Positions 16,017 to 23,547 of a DNA stretch of 64,000 nucleotides are shown piece after piece. The number at the start of each line of letters is the position of its first letter. The first letter of the stretch is position 1. The stretch comes from JAKFVC01 sp040386595 (GTDB lineage: Bacteria; Planctomycetota; Planctomycetia; Planctomycetales; Planctomycetaceae). The notes under the pieces are model-generated. The model did no database searches and was not told where the DNA came from. It saw only the letters and a program-made list of their open reading frames with translations. The translations under genes were made by a program, and so were the position numbers. The DNA is taken from contig JAZKFE010000070.1 in assembly GCA_040386595.1 (NCBI GenBank), forward strand, positions 4,010 through 68,009. The letters are read 5' to 3'.

Positions 16017-17261
16017 CTAGACCGTAATCCCCGGGACGGGGTACGTCTTCGTGAATTCGCGGATCTCATTCTTGACCTTGGCAATGACGGTCGGATTCTC
16101 TGGGCTCTTGAAGATCTCTAGAATCCAGGCCCCTACCTTCCGCATTTCGTCGGCCTTCATGCCGCGTGTCGTCAGGGCAGCGGTCCCCAGCCGGATACCG
16201 CTGGGGTCGAGCGGTTTGCGTTGATCGTAGGGGATCATGTTCTTGTTAGCTGTGATGCCAGCATGGTCCAGAGCCGCTTCGGCGATCTTGCCCGTGAGGC
16301 CCACGGAAGTGACGTCGCACAGCATCAGGTGGTTGTCGGTACCGCCGCTCGCCAGGCGCACGCCACCGGCCATCAAGGTCTCGGCCAAAGTCTTGGCGTT
16401 GATGATGATCTGCTGGCCATATTCTTTGAAGGAGGGCTGCAAGGCTTCGTTGTAGCAGACGGCCTTGGCGGCGATCACGTGCATCAATGGGCCACCCTGC
16501 ATGCCGGGGAAGACGCTCCGGTCGAGGTCCTTGGCGAACTTCTCACGGCAGATGACCATACCCGACCGCGGACCGCGGAGAGTCTTGTGCGTGGTGGAGG
16601 TCACGAAGTCAGCAACCGGGACCGGGTTGTCGTGCAAGCCAGCGGCAACCAGACCCGAATAGTGAGCCATGTCGACCATCAACAGGGCGCCCACTTCTTC
16701 AGCGATTTCGGCGAACTTCCCGTGGGGGATTTCACGCGGGTAAGCACTCGCCCCTGCGACGATTAGCTTCGGCTTATGTTCGCGAGCCAGGCGGGCGACG
16801 GCGTCGAAGTCGATGCGATGATCGTCTTCACGCACGCCGTAATGAATCGGGTTGTATAACTGGCCGGAGAAATTCAGATTCATTCCGTGCGTCAGGTGTC
16901 CGCCGTGGGCCAGGTTCATGGCCAGGAACGTATCGCCAGGCTTCAGGACGGTCAGGTAGACCGACATGTTGGCTTGAGAACCTGAGTGAGGCTGAACGTT
17001 GACGTGTTCGCCTCCGAACAGTTGCTTGGCTCGGTCCCGCGCCAACGTCTCGACCACATCAACATATTCGCATCCGCCGTAGTACCGGCGGCCAGGGTAA
17101 CCTTCGGCGTATTTGTTGGTCAGAATGGTTCCGGCAGCTTCCAGCACTGCGGCGCTCGTGTAGTTTTCCGAAGCGATCAACTCCAGACCTTCCACCTGAC
17201 GAACCTGTTCGTGTTTCAGGGCGGACCAGAGGGCGGGATCAGCAGTTTGGAGCGCGGACAT
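16017..17261 (-). CDS. glyA: Serine hydroxymethyltransferase
   Basis: 414 aa, the usual length. It interconverts serine and glycine with transfer of the one-carbon unit to tetrahydrofolate, using PLP. Visible family blocks: ELIASENYTS near residue 30, NKYAEGYPGRRYYGGCEYVD, NVQPHSGSQAN, LAHGGHLTHG, VDMAHYSGLVA, and the PLP-lysine motif TSTTHKTLRGPRSG, followed by PGMQGGPLMHVIAAKA. The ATG at 17261 (MSALQTADPALW) fits the family start and has AGGT upstream; a longer frame to 17384 is not needed. With purB on the same strand it suggests one-carbon/purine metabolism, but repeats and a hairpin separate the genes. Confidence 0.97.
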   Translation of the reverse strand: MSALQTADPALWSALKHEQVRQVEGLELIASENYTSAAVLEAAGTILTNKYAEGYPGRRYYGGCEYVDVVETLARDRAKQLFGGEHVNVQPHSGSQANMSVYLTVLKPGDTFLAMNLAHGGHLTHGMNLNFSGQLYNPIHYGVREDDHRIDFDAVARLAREHKPKLIVAGASAYPREIPHGKFAEIAEEVGALLMVDMAHYSGLVAAGLHDNPVPVADFVTSTTHKTLRGPRSGMVICREKFAKDLDRSVFPGMQGGPLMHVIAAKAVCYNEALQPSFKEYGQQIIINAKTLAETLMAGGVRLASGGTDNHLMLCDVTSVGLTGKIAEAALDHAGITANKNMIPYDQRKPLDPSGIRLGTAALTTRGMKADEMRKVGAWILEIFKSPENPTVIAKVKNEIREFTKTYPVPGITV

Positions 17262-17748
17262 CAAAGAACCTGACCTTTCGAGTAACGTTTTACCGGAGCT
17301 GTAACGATTGCTCTGGTTGAGAGTTATGTTGAAGCTGGCACGTCGGGCAAGCGGTAACCCTAGGGGGAGCCATTTGTCCGGCATCTTTACGGCCGGCCTG
17401 TGCGGCGAATTGCGGACGACAGGTTTTTGAAAAATGTCGCCTGTCGCTGCGATCTGAGTCGCCTCAGGGGGGACCGGAGAGTCCCGCTCTGCGGTGTGCT
17501 GGCGATCCGGAGATTGCTTGGGTTCGGCCGACGGTAAGTATATACCGGAGTTCCGCCCAAAGGCTACTCACCTGACATGTGGGAGGGTATGCTCTTTGTC
17601 GAGGGCATTGCAGGCCGAATTTCCGGCGGATTTGACGGAAACTTGGCGTATGAAAAATACGCTGCTGCGTCGTTCGGCCGGTGGGATGACCGGCAATAAG
17701 CCATGCGACTGGACGTTCGTTAACACAGATATTCAACCAGTTCATTTT

Positions 17749-18951
17749 ATGATTGATTCTCTCGCCAGCTTGCCAACCCAGCCCACCCTCCAGGGCGAGC
17801 GTGTGGCCTTTACCGGGACGTTGGCCTCGATGACCCATCGCCAAGCCAGCCAATTGGCAGAAACGCATGGGGGAACGGCCTCGCAACATCTCAGCAAAAG
17901 CACCACGATGCTGGTCATCGGGGACGAAGGTTGGCCGCTGGAATCGGACGGAACGCCATCGGCGAAACTGGAGCAAGCCAACCGGCTGCGTGACGAAGGC
18001 CAGGCATTACGAATTGTCAGCGAATCGGACTGGTTAGGAATTCTGGGGCTGCATGACCGGATCGACGAAGTTCGCCGCCACTACACTCCCGCCATGCTCA
18101 GCCAGATGCTGGATGTCCCCGTGACGGCAATCCGGCTATGGGAACGTTGCGGCCTGATTCAACCGGCCAAGCAAGTCATGCGGTTGGCTTATTTTGATTT
18201 TCGCGAAGTCGCCAGTGCCCGCCGCCTGCATGAACTCTTGAAAACAGGCGTTTCCCGGCGGCAGATTACCGACAGCTTAAAGCATCTCCGGAATTGGGTG
18301 GGAGGAACCGAACGTCCGCTGGCTCAGCTGGAATTGCTGGCGGATGACGGCGAACTGGTCTATCGCGACGAGGCTGGGCCCGTCGATCCCCGTTCTGGTC
18401 AACGGCTGTTTGATTTCGATGCCTCGCCTGAAGCGGACACCGATGATTCTGAGCCCACGACCCTCTCGTTGACTCGGTCTGATGAAGCGATTCAAGCCAA
18501 GTGGTCGGCCGAAGACTGGTTTCGTCAGGCCAATCGCTGCCTGGAAGAAAGCCGTCTGTCAGATGCTGTGGAAGCGTTTCGCCTCTGTCTGCTGGAATGG
18601 GCCGATCATGCAGAAGTCCATTTCCAATTGGCCGACACGCTGTTTCGCCAGGACAATCTGGCCGGCGCGCTGGAGCGTTACCACATGGCGGTTGAACTCG
18701 AGCCGAACTATCTCGAGGCGTGGACCCAGCTGGGGTGCGTTTATGCCGAGCGTCAAGAATGGGACGCAGCCCAGAATGCCTTCCGGATTGCTCTCGATCT
18801 GCACTCGGACTACCCCGACGCCCATTGGCACCTGGCCCAGGCATTAGAACGCCAGGGGGATAAGTTGGCAGCACGGCCTCACTGGGAGGCCTATCTCAAG
18901 TTTGACCAGCGTGGTCCCTGGGCCGATATTGCCCGAGAACATCTGGAGTAA
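17749..18951 (+). CDS. BRCT-MerR-TPR fusion protein
   Basis: About 400 aa from the ATG at 17749; earlier in-frame ATGs (17650, 17686) are possible. Residues 14-98 form a BRCT domain of the NAD-ligase type (GERVAFTGTLASMTHRQA, ending in a conserved Trp region). Residues 111-181 form a MerR-like winged HTH (YTPAMLSQMLDVPVTAIRLWERCGLI). After an acidic linker (DASPEADTDDSE), residues 250-390 hold three or more TPRs (DAVEAFRLCLLEWADHAEVHF, AGALERYHMAVELEPNYLEAW, and further). Such a combination suggests DNA-bound protein assembly, possibly linked to DNA damage or replication, but no function is established here. It stands alone on the plus strand after glyA. Confidence 0.8.
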   Translation: MIDSLASLPTQPTLQGERVAFTGTLASMTHRQASQLAETHGGTASQHLSKSTTMLVIGDEGWPLESDGTPSAKLEQANRLRDEGQALRIVSESDWLGILGLHDRIDEVRRHYTPAMLSQMLDVPVTAIRLWERCGLIQPAKQVMRLAYFDFREVASARRLHELLKTGVSRRQITDSLKHLRNWVGGTERPLAQLELLADDGELVYRDEAGPVDPRSGQRLFDFDASPEADTDDSEPTTLSLTRSDEAIQAKWSAEDWFRQANRCLEESRLSDAVEAFRLCLLEWADHAEVHFQLADTLFRQDNLAGALERYHMAVELEPNYLEAWTQLGCVYAERQEWDAAQNAFRIALDLHSDYPDAHWHLAQALERQGDKLAARPHWEAYLKFDQRGPWADIAREHLE

Positions 18952-19027
18952 TTTCCCCGTAGCCTGACTCAGAAATTCGGGCTAGCGGGATGATTTTTTT
19001 GTTCAGTGGAGCTGCGAAAACTATGAT

Positions 19028-19129
19028 GCAGGCGAGCCGGGCGGCGTCAGCCCCCGGATTCTTTTTCGCACTGTGCGTCGCCTGCTTCAACCGCAAAATC
19101 CCGGGGCTTACGCCGCCGGGCTCGCCTGC
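19028..19129. repeat. 102-bp inverted-repeat element, GCCGGGCGGCGT class
   Basis: Arms of 33 bp (19028-19060 and 19097-19129) are inverted copies with three mismatches, rich in G/C (GCAGGCGAGCC to CCGGATT). It lies between the end of the BRCT-MerR-TPR gene and the end of the small membrane protein gene, i.e. between convergent genes, where it could act as a two-way terminator. Confidence 0.8.
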
Positions 19130-19148
19130 GTCGTTCATGCACATTGAC

Positions 19149-19391
19149 TTAGTGGCTGGCGTGAGCTTCTGCCACGGGGGCATCGCTGTTGTTGGCTTTC
19201 ATCGCCCCAAACGCCCACCACGAGACGAAGGCCATGGCCAGCAGCGAATAGAAGAAGAAGGCCACGAGCAACTTACAAATGTTGGTGCCGGCTTCGGCGT
19301 CATCGGCGCGGAAGGTCGAAATGTCCGCCTTGTCAAACGGTTCGTCCGGAGCGATCGCGTCGGCATGTTCGGCGGTGGCTGATTCTGACAT
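19149..19391 (-). CDS. Small single-pass membrane protein
   Basis: 80 aa. The N-terminal 35 residues are acidic and polar, residues 40-63 are one hydrophobic helix (LLVAFFFYSLLAMAFVSWWAF), and the C-terminus is Ala/His-rich. A GGGAG ribosome site precedes the ATG. I recognise no named family. The composition and clear Shine-Dalgarno argue for a real gene. It may be a small inner-membrane subunit, but nothing around it identifies a complex. Confidence 0.65.
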   Translation of the reverse strand: MSESATAEHADAIAPDEPFDKADISTFRADDAEAGTNICKLLVAFFFYSLLAMAFVSWWAFGAMKANNSDAPVAEAHASH

Positions 19392-19599
19392 TTGGATTCA
19401 CTCCCACAACAATCGAAATTTCTTGTATTGGTAGAAGCCTCACGCCCGCTGCGGAGACCCTTGGTAAATTGAGTGCTGATCACTGGGTTATCGGCAGTTC
19501 TTGACGGCTGCCTCAGAGCCAGATTCTCTGCATTCATTCTGCTGATTTCTACGGTGCCTGTCGAGCCAAGAAGCAGAAGCCATAACCATTTGTCATAAT

Positions 19600-20094
19600 T
19601 CAGCTTGTGGAATCAGGTGTCGCTGGCTGTTGCTCGCGATTGAGTTCCAGGAACTGCTCGCCCCAACGATATTCGTTTAAGAGCCCCGTCGTATCGCGTC
19701 CCAGGCACCAGTAGGCCAGCCAGATGGCTTCGATTGTGGCCAGTCCCGTTGCCGGATCTTCGAAGACCTTGGAAACGCGGGGGTAAGCGGTCTGCCAGGG
19801 GGGCAGGCTGCGAACCGGAATGTGTTGATATTGGGCCTCCATGGCCTCGGCCCAACGCCAAGTGCCGTCGAGAACCAGCAGGCCGAGGTGATTGTCCGCA
19901 GGACTCAGCAGCGGGCCGCCGATCCCCAGTCGGACGTATTGACCCTCGGGAAGGATTGCCGGAAAATTTGCGCGGTACTGTGAGAATTCAAACTCCGTTC
20001 GCCCGCGAAGCGGTTCCACCGAGCATTTTTTGCGGTTTTCTCGCGGGTGAACCACGATCACCGTCGGGGGATAAGCAGACATGTCTTCCGGCAT
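19600..20094 (-). CDS. Tsr3/DTW-superfamily aminocarboxypropyltransferase-like protein
   Basis: 164 aa. VIVVHPRENRKKCSVEPLRGR resembles the cysteine-containing N-terminal segment of Tsr3-type proteins. LGLLVLDGTWRWAEAM corresponds to the D-T-W (here DGTW) core, and PRVSKVFEDPATGLATIEAIWLAYWCLGRD to the C-terminal active-site region. Members of this SPOUT-like superfamily transfer the aminocarboxypropyl group of SAM onto rRNA or tRNA. Which RNA is modified here is unknown. The alternative is that it binds SAM for another role. Next gene on the plus side is unrelated; the Rrf2 gene follows upstream. Confidence 0.65.
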   Translation of the reverse strand: MPEDMSAYPPTVIVVHPRENRKKCSVEPLRGRTEFEFSQYRANFPAILPEGQYVRLGIGGPLLSPADNHLGLLVLDGTWRWAEAMEAQYQHIPVRSLPPWQTAYPRVSKVFEDPATGLATIEAIWLAYWCLGRDTTGLLNEYRWGEQFLELNREQQPATPDSTS

Positions 20095-20261
20095 AGCAAT
20101 TCGTGACCGAGTCCCAATGGGGCGAGTTGATAGTGGCGATGTTGCCAGCCGACCGAGTTAGGAAACCCGTTCAAGCATGCCCGCAACATGCGCGAAGCAT
20201 GGTAGCAAATTCGGTAAACGGCTGCCCCTTCAGCGTGAGCGAGCGGTGTAAGCGAAAAAAG

Positions 20262-20735
20262 TCATCCCCCTTCGCAGGTCGCGACCGCTTGCATCGGGGG
20301 CATCGGGGGCATCGGGAAATCACACAGCGGAATACTTTCGCTGGGTTCGGCGAGGATTTCCGCGAGTGTTGAGTTTCGAAACGATGCTTCCACCTGGGCG
20401 AGGGCGTTGTCCATCCGCTTATGGAGCGGGCACAGCCGGACTCCGTGTGCCGCCAGCCCTAAGGGGCATTCTTGTATCCGGCAGATCGGATCGACGGCGT
20501 TCACGACCTCCAGAATCGTCAGCTGGTCGGGCGTCTTGACCAAAGTAATTCCGCCCCCCAGCCCACGCTGTGAATGCACGACTCCGCCCCGGCTCAATCC
20601 CTGTAATACCTTTGATAGATAGGCTTTAGGGACACGGGTTGCGGCTGCAATCTGATCGGTCGTACGCGCCACAGGGGCTTGTCCCGCCAGAAAACAAACC
20701 GCTCGCAGAGCGTACTCAACTGTCTGAGAAAACAT
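20262..20735 (-). CDS. Rrf2-family transcriptional regulator
   Basis: 157 aa. The N-terminal winged helix is classic Rrf2 (SQTVEYALRAVCFLA, VPKAYLSKVLQGLSRGGVVHSQRGLGGGITL). Three cysteines at 85, 90 and 102 (CRIQEC followed by LCPLH) are placed as in members that bind an Fe-S cluster (NsrR, IscR, RsrR types), so sensing of NO, iron-sulfur status or redox is likely but not shown. The C-terminus is unusual, with PMPPMPPMQ and two more cysteines. It is divergent from a protoglobin gene, and the shared promoter contains two matching 22-bp palindromes. Confidence 0.9.
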   Translation of the reverse strand: MFSQTVEYALRAVCFLAGQAPVARTTDQIAAATRVPKAYLSKVLQGLSRGGVVHSQRGLGGGITLVKTPDQLTILEVVNAVDPICRIQECPLGLAAHGVRLCPLHKRMDNALAQVEASFRNSTLAEILAEPSESIPLCDFPMPPMPPMQAVATCEGG

Positions 20736-20758
20736 GATGTTTCACCGCAGAACTCTGT

Positions 20759-20780
20759 AATTGGACGTTGACATCCAATT
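20759..20780. promoter_or_regulatory. Palindromic operator 1 (putative Rrf2 site)
   Basis: AATTGGA and TCCAATT, 7-bp arms with an 8-bp centre, total 22 bp. A TTGACA that could serve as a -35 box for the protoglobin gene lies in its centre (20768-20773). Same arms and length as operator 2. Confidence 0.7.
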
Positions 20781-20795
20781 GTGGGTCGTTATTCT
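20768..20795 (+). promoter_or_regulatory. Putative promoter of the protoglobin gene
   Basis: TTGACA (20768-20773), 16-bp spacer, TATTCT (20790-20795). The -35 box lies inside operator 1 and operator 2 begins 8 bases after the -10 box, so a bound repressor would block it. The boxes are only a visual match. Confidence 0.45.
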
Positions 20796-20802
20796 TAAAT
20801 TG

Positions 20803-20824
20803 AATTGGATATAGTTATCCAATT
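20803..20824. promoter_or_regulatory. Palindromic operator 2 (putative Rrf2 site)
   Basis: AATTGGATA and TATCCAATT, perfect 9-bp arms around TAGT, 22 bp in total. Its centre is 44 bases from that of operator 1, close to four helical turns, so both would lie on the same face of the DNA. Confidence 0.75.
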
Positions 20825-20867
20825 ATCATCGTGGGCAGATCGATGTCAACTTCGTAGGGATCTTTCG

Positions 20868-21464
20868 ATGCAGCATATTAACGAACGGCAGCTGGAAAAC
20901 GACTTGGGGTATCGCTTTAAGTATCTGGCCGAGTTCATGGAGTTGGGGGCTGGCGATATTGCGGCCATTCACGGGTCGGCCGCATTGTTGGCTCCCCTGG
21001 TTCCGGGACTCGTTGATGCTGTCTATGTAAAGCTCTTTAACTACGACGCAACCAAGCGTCATTTTGTGCCGCCGCAGACCGGGTTTGAAGGGGCGCTGCC
21101 TACCAGTTTGGACTCGTTGACTCTCGATGATGAAGTCATCCAATTTCGCAAGAATCATTTGGGCCGGTATCTGACGACGTTGGTCACGCGTGCCTACGAT
21201 AGCAAAATGGTGGAATATCTGGATATGGTCGGCAAGATGCATACGCCCTTGGCAGGTAAGTCCAGCTTGTCTGTGCCGTTGGTCCAGATGAATGCCTTAA
21301 TGGGTTATGTCGCAGATGCCTTGATCAACACGATCTTCAGTTTGGGGCTCGACCATGATACCACAGTTTGTACAGTGCGTGCCTTTAATAAGCTGTTGTG
21401 GTTGCAAAATGATTTGATCACCCGTCACTATCAAGCCGCGCCTGAAGTGAAGTCTGCGATCTAA
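20868..21464 (+). CDS. Protoglobin-domain protein
   Basis: 198 aa, a single globin domain with no transducer. It has the protoglobin pattern: a long N-terminal helix region (GYRFKYLAEFMELGAGDIAAI), then VDAVYVKLFNYDATKRHF, and the F-helix VGKMHTPLAG with His125 as the expected haem-ligating residue. Known protoglobins bind O2, CO and NO, and the family also includes sensor globin domains. The ATG at 20868 has TAGGGATC upstream; the longer frame to 20805 would run through operator 2. It is divergent from Rrf2 and followed 101 bases later by a secreted CXXCH protein, so a role in NO or oxygen response is inferred. Confidence 0.88.
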   Translation: MQHINERQLENDLGYRFKYLAEFMELGAGDIAAIHGSAALLAPLVPGLVDAVYVKLFNYDATKRHFVPPQTGFEGALPTSLDSLTLDDEVIQFRKNHLGRYLTTLVTRAYDSKMVEYLDMVGKMHTPLAGKSSLSVPLVQMNALMGYVADALINTIFSLGLDHDTTVCTVRAFNKLLWLQNDLITRHYQAAPEVKSAI

Positions 21465-21565
21465 AGAGGTCGTAGTGGAAAGAGATGGGGCAAACATCGA
21501 CTAACTGAATCAACCCACGCCGAAGTCTTATTGTTTGTCCCCCCTCATTGCTGGAGGAATTCGGA

Positions 21566-22879
21566 ATGCGTCGTTGCGGCTTATTGGTGTTCGTGATTGT
21601 GCTCTTGGCTCAGGTGGATGCTCTTCGAGCTGATGACTTTGATCGCGAGCCCATTAACTATACGACGTCGCAGCCGCACGATTGCATCTCCCGCCTGCAG
21701 CAGCGACTCGATCAACGCGAGACGGCACTGAAATATACGGCAGAGTTCGGCTATTTGCCGAGCTTACTGAGCGAACTCCAAGTCTCGACGACGACACAGA
21801 TGCTGGTGTTCTCCAAGACCAGCCTGCAGCGTTTTCGGATTACTCCTGAGACTCCCCGAGCGATCTACTTCAATGATGAGGTTTATGTCGGCTACTGTCA
21901 GGATGGGGAGATGCTGGAGATCTCAGCGGTCGATCCGCAGCTGGGAATGGTTTTTTATACATTACAGCAACATGCAGAAGAGCCGCCGAAATTTGTCCGG
22001 CAGACTGACAGTTGCCTGTTGTGCCATGGTTCCTCGCAGTCGCATGGGATTCCGGGAAATCTGGTCCGTTCGGTCTATCCCGATCCGGGTGGTTTTCCGA
22101 TTCTCTCTTCGGGGAGCTTTCGAATTGACCAGACCAGCGCCATCGAAAAACGCTGGGGGGGCTGGTATGTCACCGGTGAGCACGGCACACACAAACATCT
22201 GGGAAACCTGATTGTTCACGGTAAAAAAGAACCCGAAGAGATTGACAATACTCAAGGTCACAATGTTACGGATTTGAGTTCCCGGCTGAACCTGAAGCCC
22301 TACTTGACGCCGCATAGCGACATTGTCGCGTTGATGGTTTTAGAGCATCAGACGATGGCCCATAACCTGATCATTCAGGCCAACTTTTCGACCCGGCAAG
22401 CGCTGCACTATGAGGCGATGCTCAATCGGGAACTGAAGGAACCGCCGGGCAATCGTTGGAGCAGCACGCTGTCCCGGATTCGTAGTGTGGGTGATCCGCT
22501 AGTAAAATATCTTTTATTTTCCGGTGAGGCCAAACTGCAGTCACCACTGAAGGGAACTGCCGGGTTCAGCGAACAATTTGTGAAGCCGGGGCCGCGCGAT
22601 CCGCAAGGTCGATCTTTACGAGACTTCGACCTGCAGACGCGACTGTTTAAATATCCTTGCAGTTATTTGATCTATTCGGCCGCCTTCGATGCACTGCCCG
22701 CGGATGTGCGAGACTATGTGCTGCAACGCCTGTGGAACGTCTTGGATGGCAAGGACACGTCGGCCGATTTTGCTCATCTAACAGAGCAGGATCGTGAGGC
22801 AATCCGTGAGATCCTGGTCACGACCAAACCCAACCTGCCGGCCTATTGGCGCGGTGAGGCTGATGCGGCCAAGCCGTGA
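21566..22879 (+). CDS. Secreted monohaem c-type protein of unknown function
   Basis: About 437 aa. The N-terminus (MRRCGLLVFVIVLLAQVDALRA) is a signal peptide. A single CXXCH haem-attachment motif (CLLCHGS) is at residues 150-154, so haem c is expected on the exported protein. A second feature is the His-rich HGTHKHLGNLIVHGK stretch at about 205-220. The remainder, ending in a long helical C-terminal part, matches no family I recognise. GGAGGAA lies 6 bases before the ATG. It probably shares the operon of the protoglobin gene, suggesting a periplasmic redox or NO-related partner; this is inference. Confidence 0.75.
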   Translation: MRRCGLLVFVIVLLAQVDALRADDFDREPINYTTSQPHDCISRLQQRLDQRETALKYTAEFGYLPSLLSELQVSTTTQMLVFSKTSLQRFRITPETPRAIYFNDEVYVGYCQDGEMLEISAVDPQLGMVFYTLQQHAEEPPKFVRQTDSCLLCHGSSQSHGIPGNLVRSVYPDPGGFPILSSGSFRIDQTSAIEKRWGGWYVTGEHGTHKHLGNLIVHGKKEPEEIDNTQGHNVTDLSSRLNLKPYLTPHSDIVALMVLEHQTMAHNLIIQANFSTRQALHYEAMLNRELKEPPGNRWSSTLSRIRSVGDPLVKYLLFSGEAKLQSPLKGTAGFSEQFVKPGPRDPQGRSLRDFDLQTRLFKYPCSYLIYSAAFDALPADVRDYVLQRLWNVLDGKDTSADFAHLTEQDREAIREILVTTKPNLPAYWRGEADAAKP

Positions 22880-23048
22880 TCATTCTTCTTAGGTGAGTGT
22901 CCGGCGTACGTCGAGAATTCTGGGACGTTCCCCTCAGGCGACACATCCTTCAAGTCGGGTTATAATGATCTGAGACAGCACGAGAATCTCTTTCGAGAAG
23001 ATCGCCTCCCACGCGTGTCGGCGACTTCCATCAGGAGTAACACACACC

Positions 23049-23483
23049 ATGAGTTGGCTACCGAAGAAGTCTGTTGTGGTTCCGGTCGATTTCTCTTCGC
23101 AGTCGGTGGAAGCAATCCACACGGCGTTGGAGATGGTTTCATCTCCGGCGAACGTGCATGTGGTACACGTCGTGATTCCTTTGAACACGATTACCGTGGG
23201 CGAAGCTTGGGCCGTGGAAGATGTCGAGTCCCGCTTGAGTGCGGCCCGCGATTACCTTGCCGGTTACCTGAAGGTCAACGGCGTGCCGGGGATTACCGCC
23301 GAGATCCGTGAAGGAGATCCCGGTTTGCAGATTGCCGAATATGCCAAGAGCATTCAGGCTGACTTAGTTGTGATCCCGTCGCACGGCCGCCATGGTGTGC
23401 AGCGTTTGCTGTTAGGGTCCGTCGCCGAACGCGTGCTGCGTCACGTCGAGTGTCCGATCCTGGTCCTCAGACGCAATGACTGA
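23049..23483 (+). CDS. Universal stress protein (UspA family)
   Basis: 144 aa, one Usp domain. The first strand is SVVVPVDFSSQS with the conserved Asp, and the C-terminal ATP-binding signature is SHGRHGVQRLLLGSVAERVLRHVECPILVL (G-x2-G-x9-G-S pattern). This is the ATP-binding subtype. AGGAG precedes the start. Role in general stress survival is known for the family; no partner is encoded nearby. It is convergent with fumarase, with a 33-bp palindrome between the stops. Confidence 0.93.
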   Translation: MSWLPKKSVVVPVDFSSQSVEAIHTALEMVSSPANVHVVHVVIPLNTITVGEAWAVEDVESRLSAARDYLAGYLKVNGVPGITAEIREGDPGLQIAEYAKSIQADLVVIPSHGRHGVQRLLLGSVAERVLRHVECPILVLRRND

Positions 23484-23501
23484 GGCAGGGTTTGCCAAAC
23501 C

Positions 23502-23534
23502 ATAGTCGTTGATCGCTCCGCGATCAACGACTAT
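23502..23534 (+). terminator. 33-bp palindrome (minimal form F) acting as terminator
   Basis: ATAGTCGTTGATCGC and its inverse flank a 3-base centre, giving an almost perfect hairpin followed by TTTTT on the plus strand, 19 bases after the uspA stop. The ends are those of the 127-bp elements A-C. It looks like the smallest form of that family, used as terminator between two convergent genes. Confidence 0.8.
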
Positions 23535-23547
23535 TTTTGTCTCTTAT

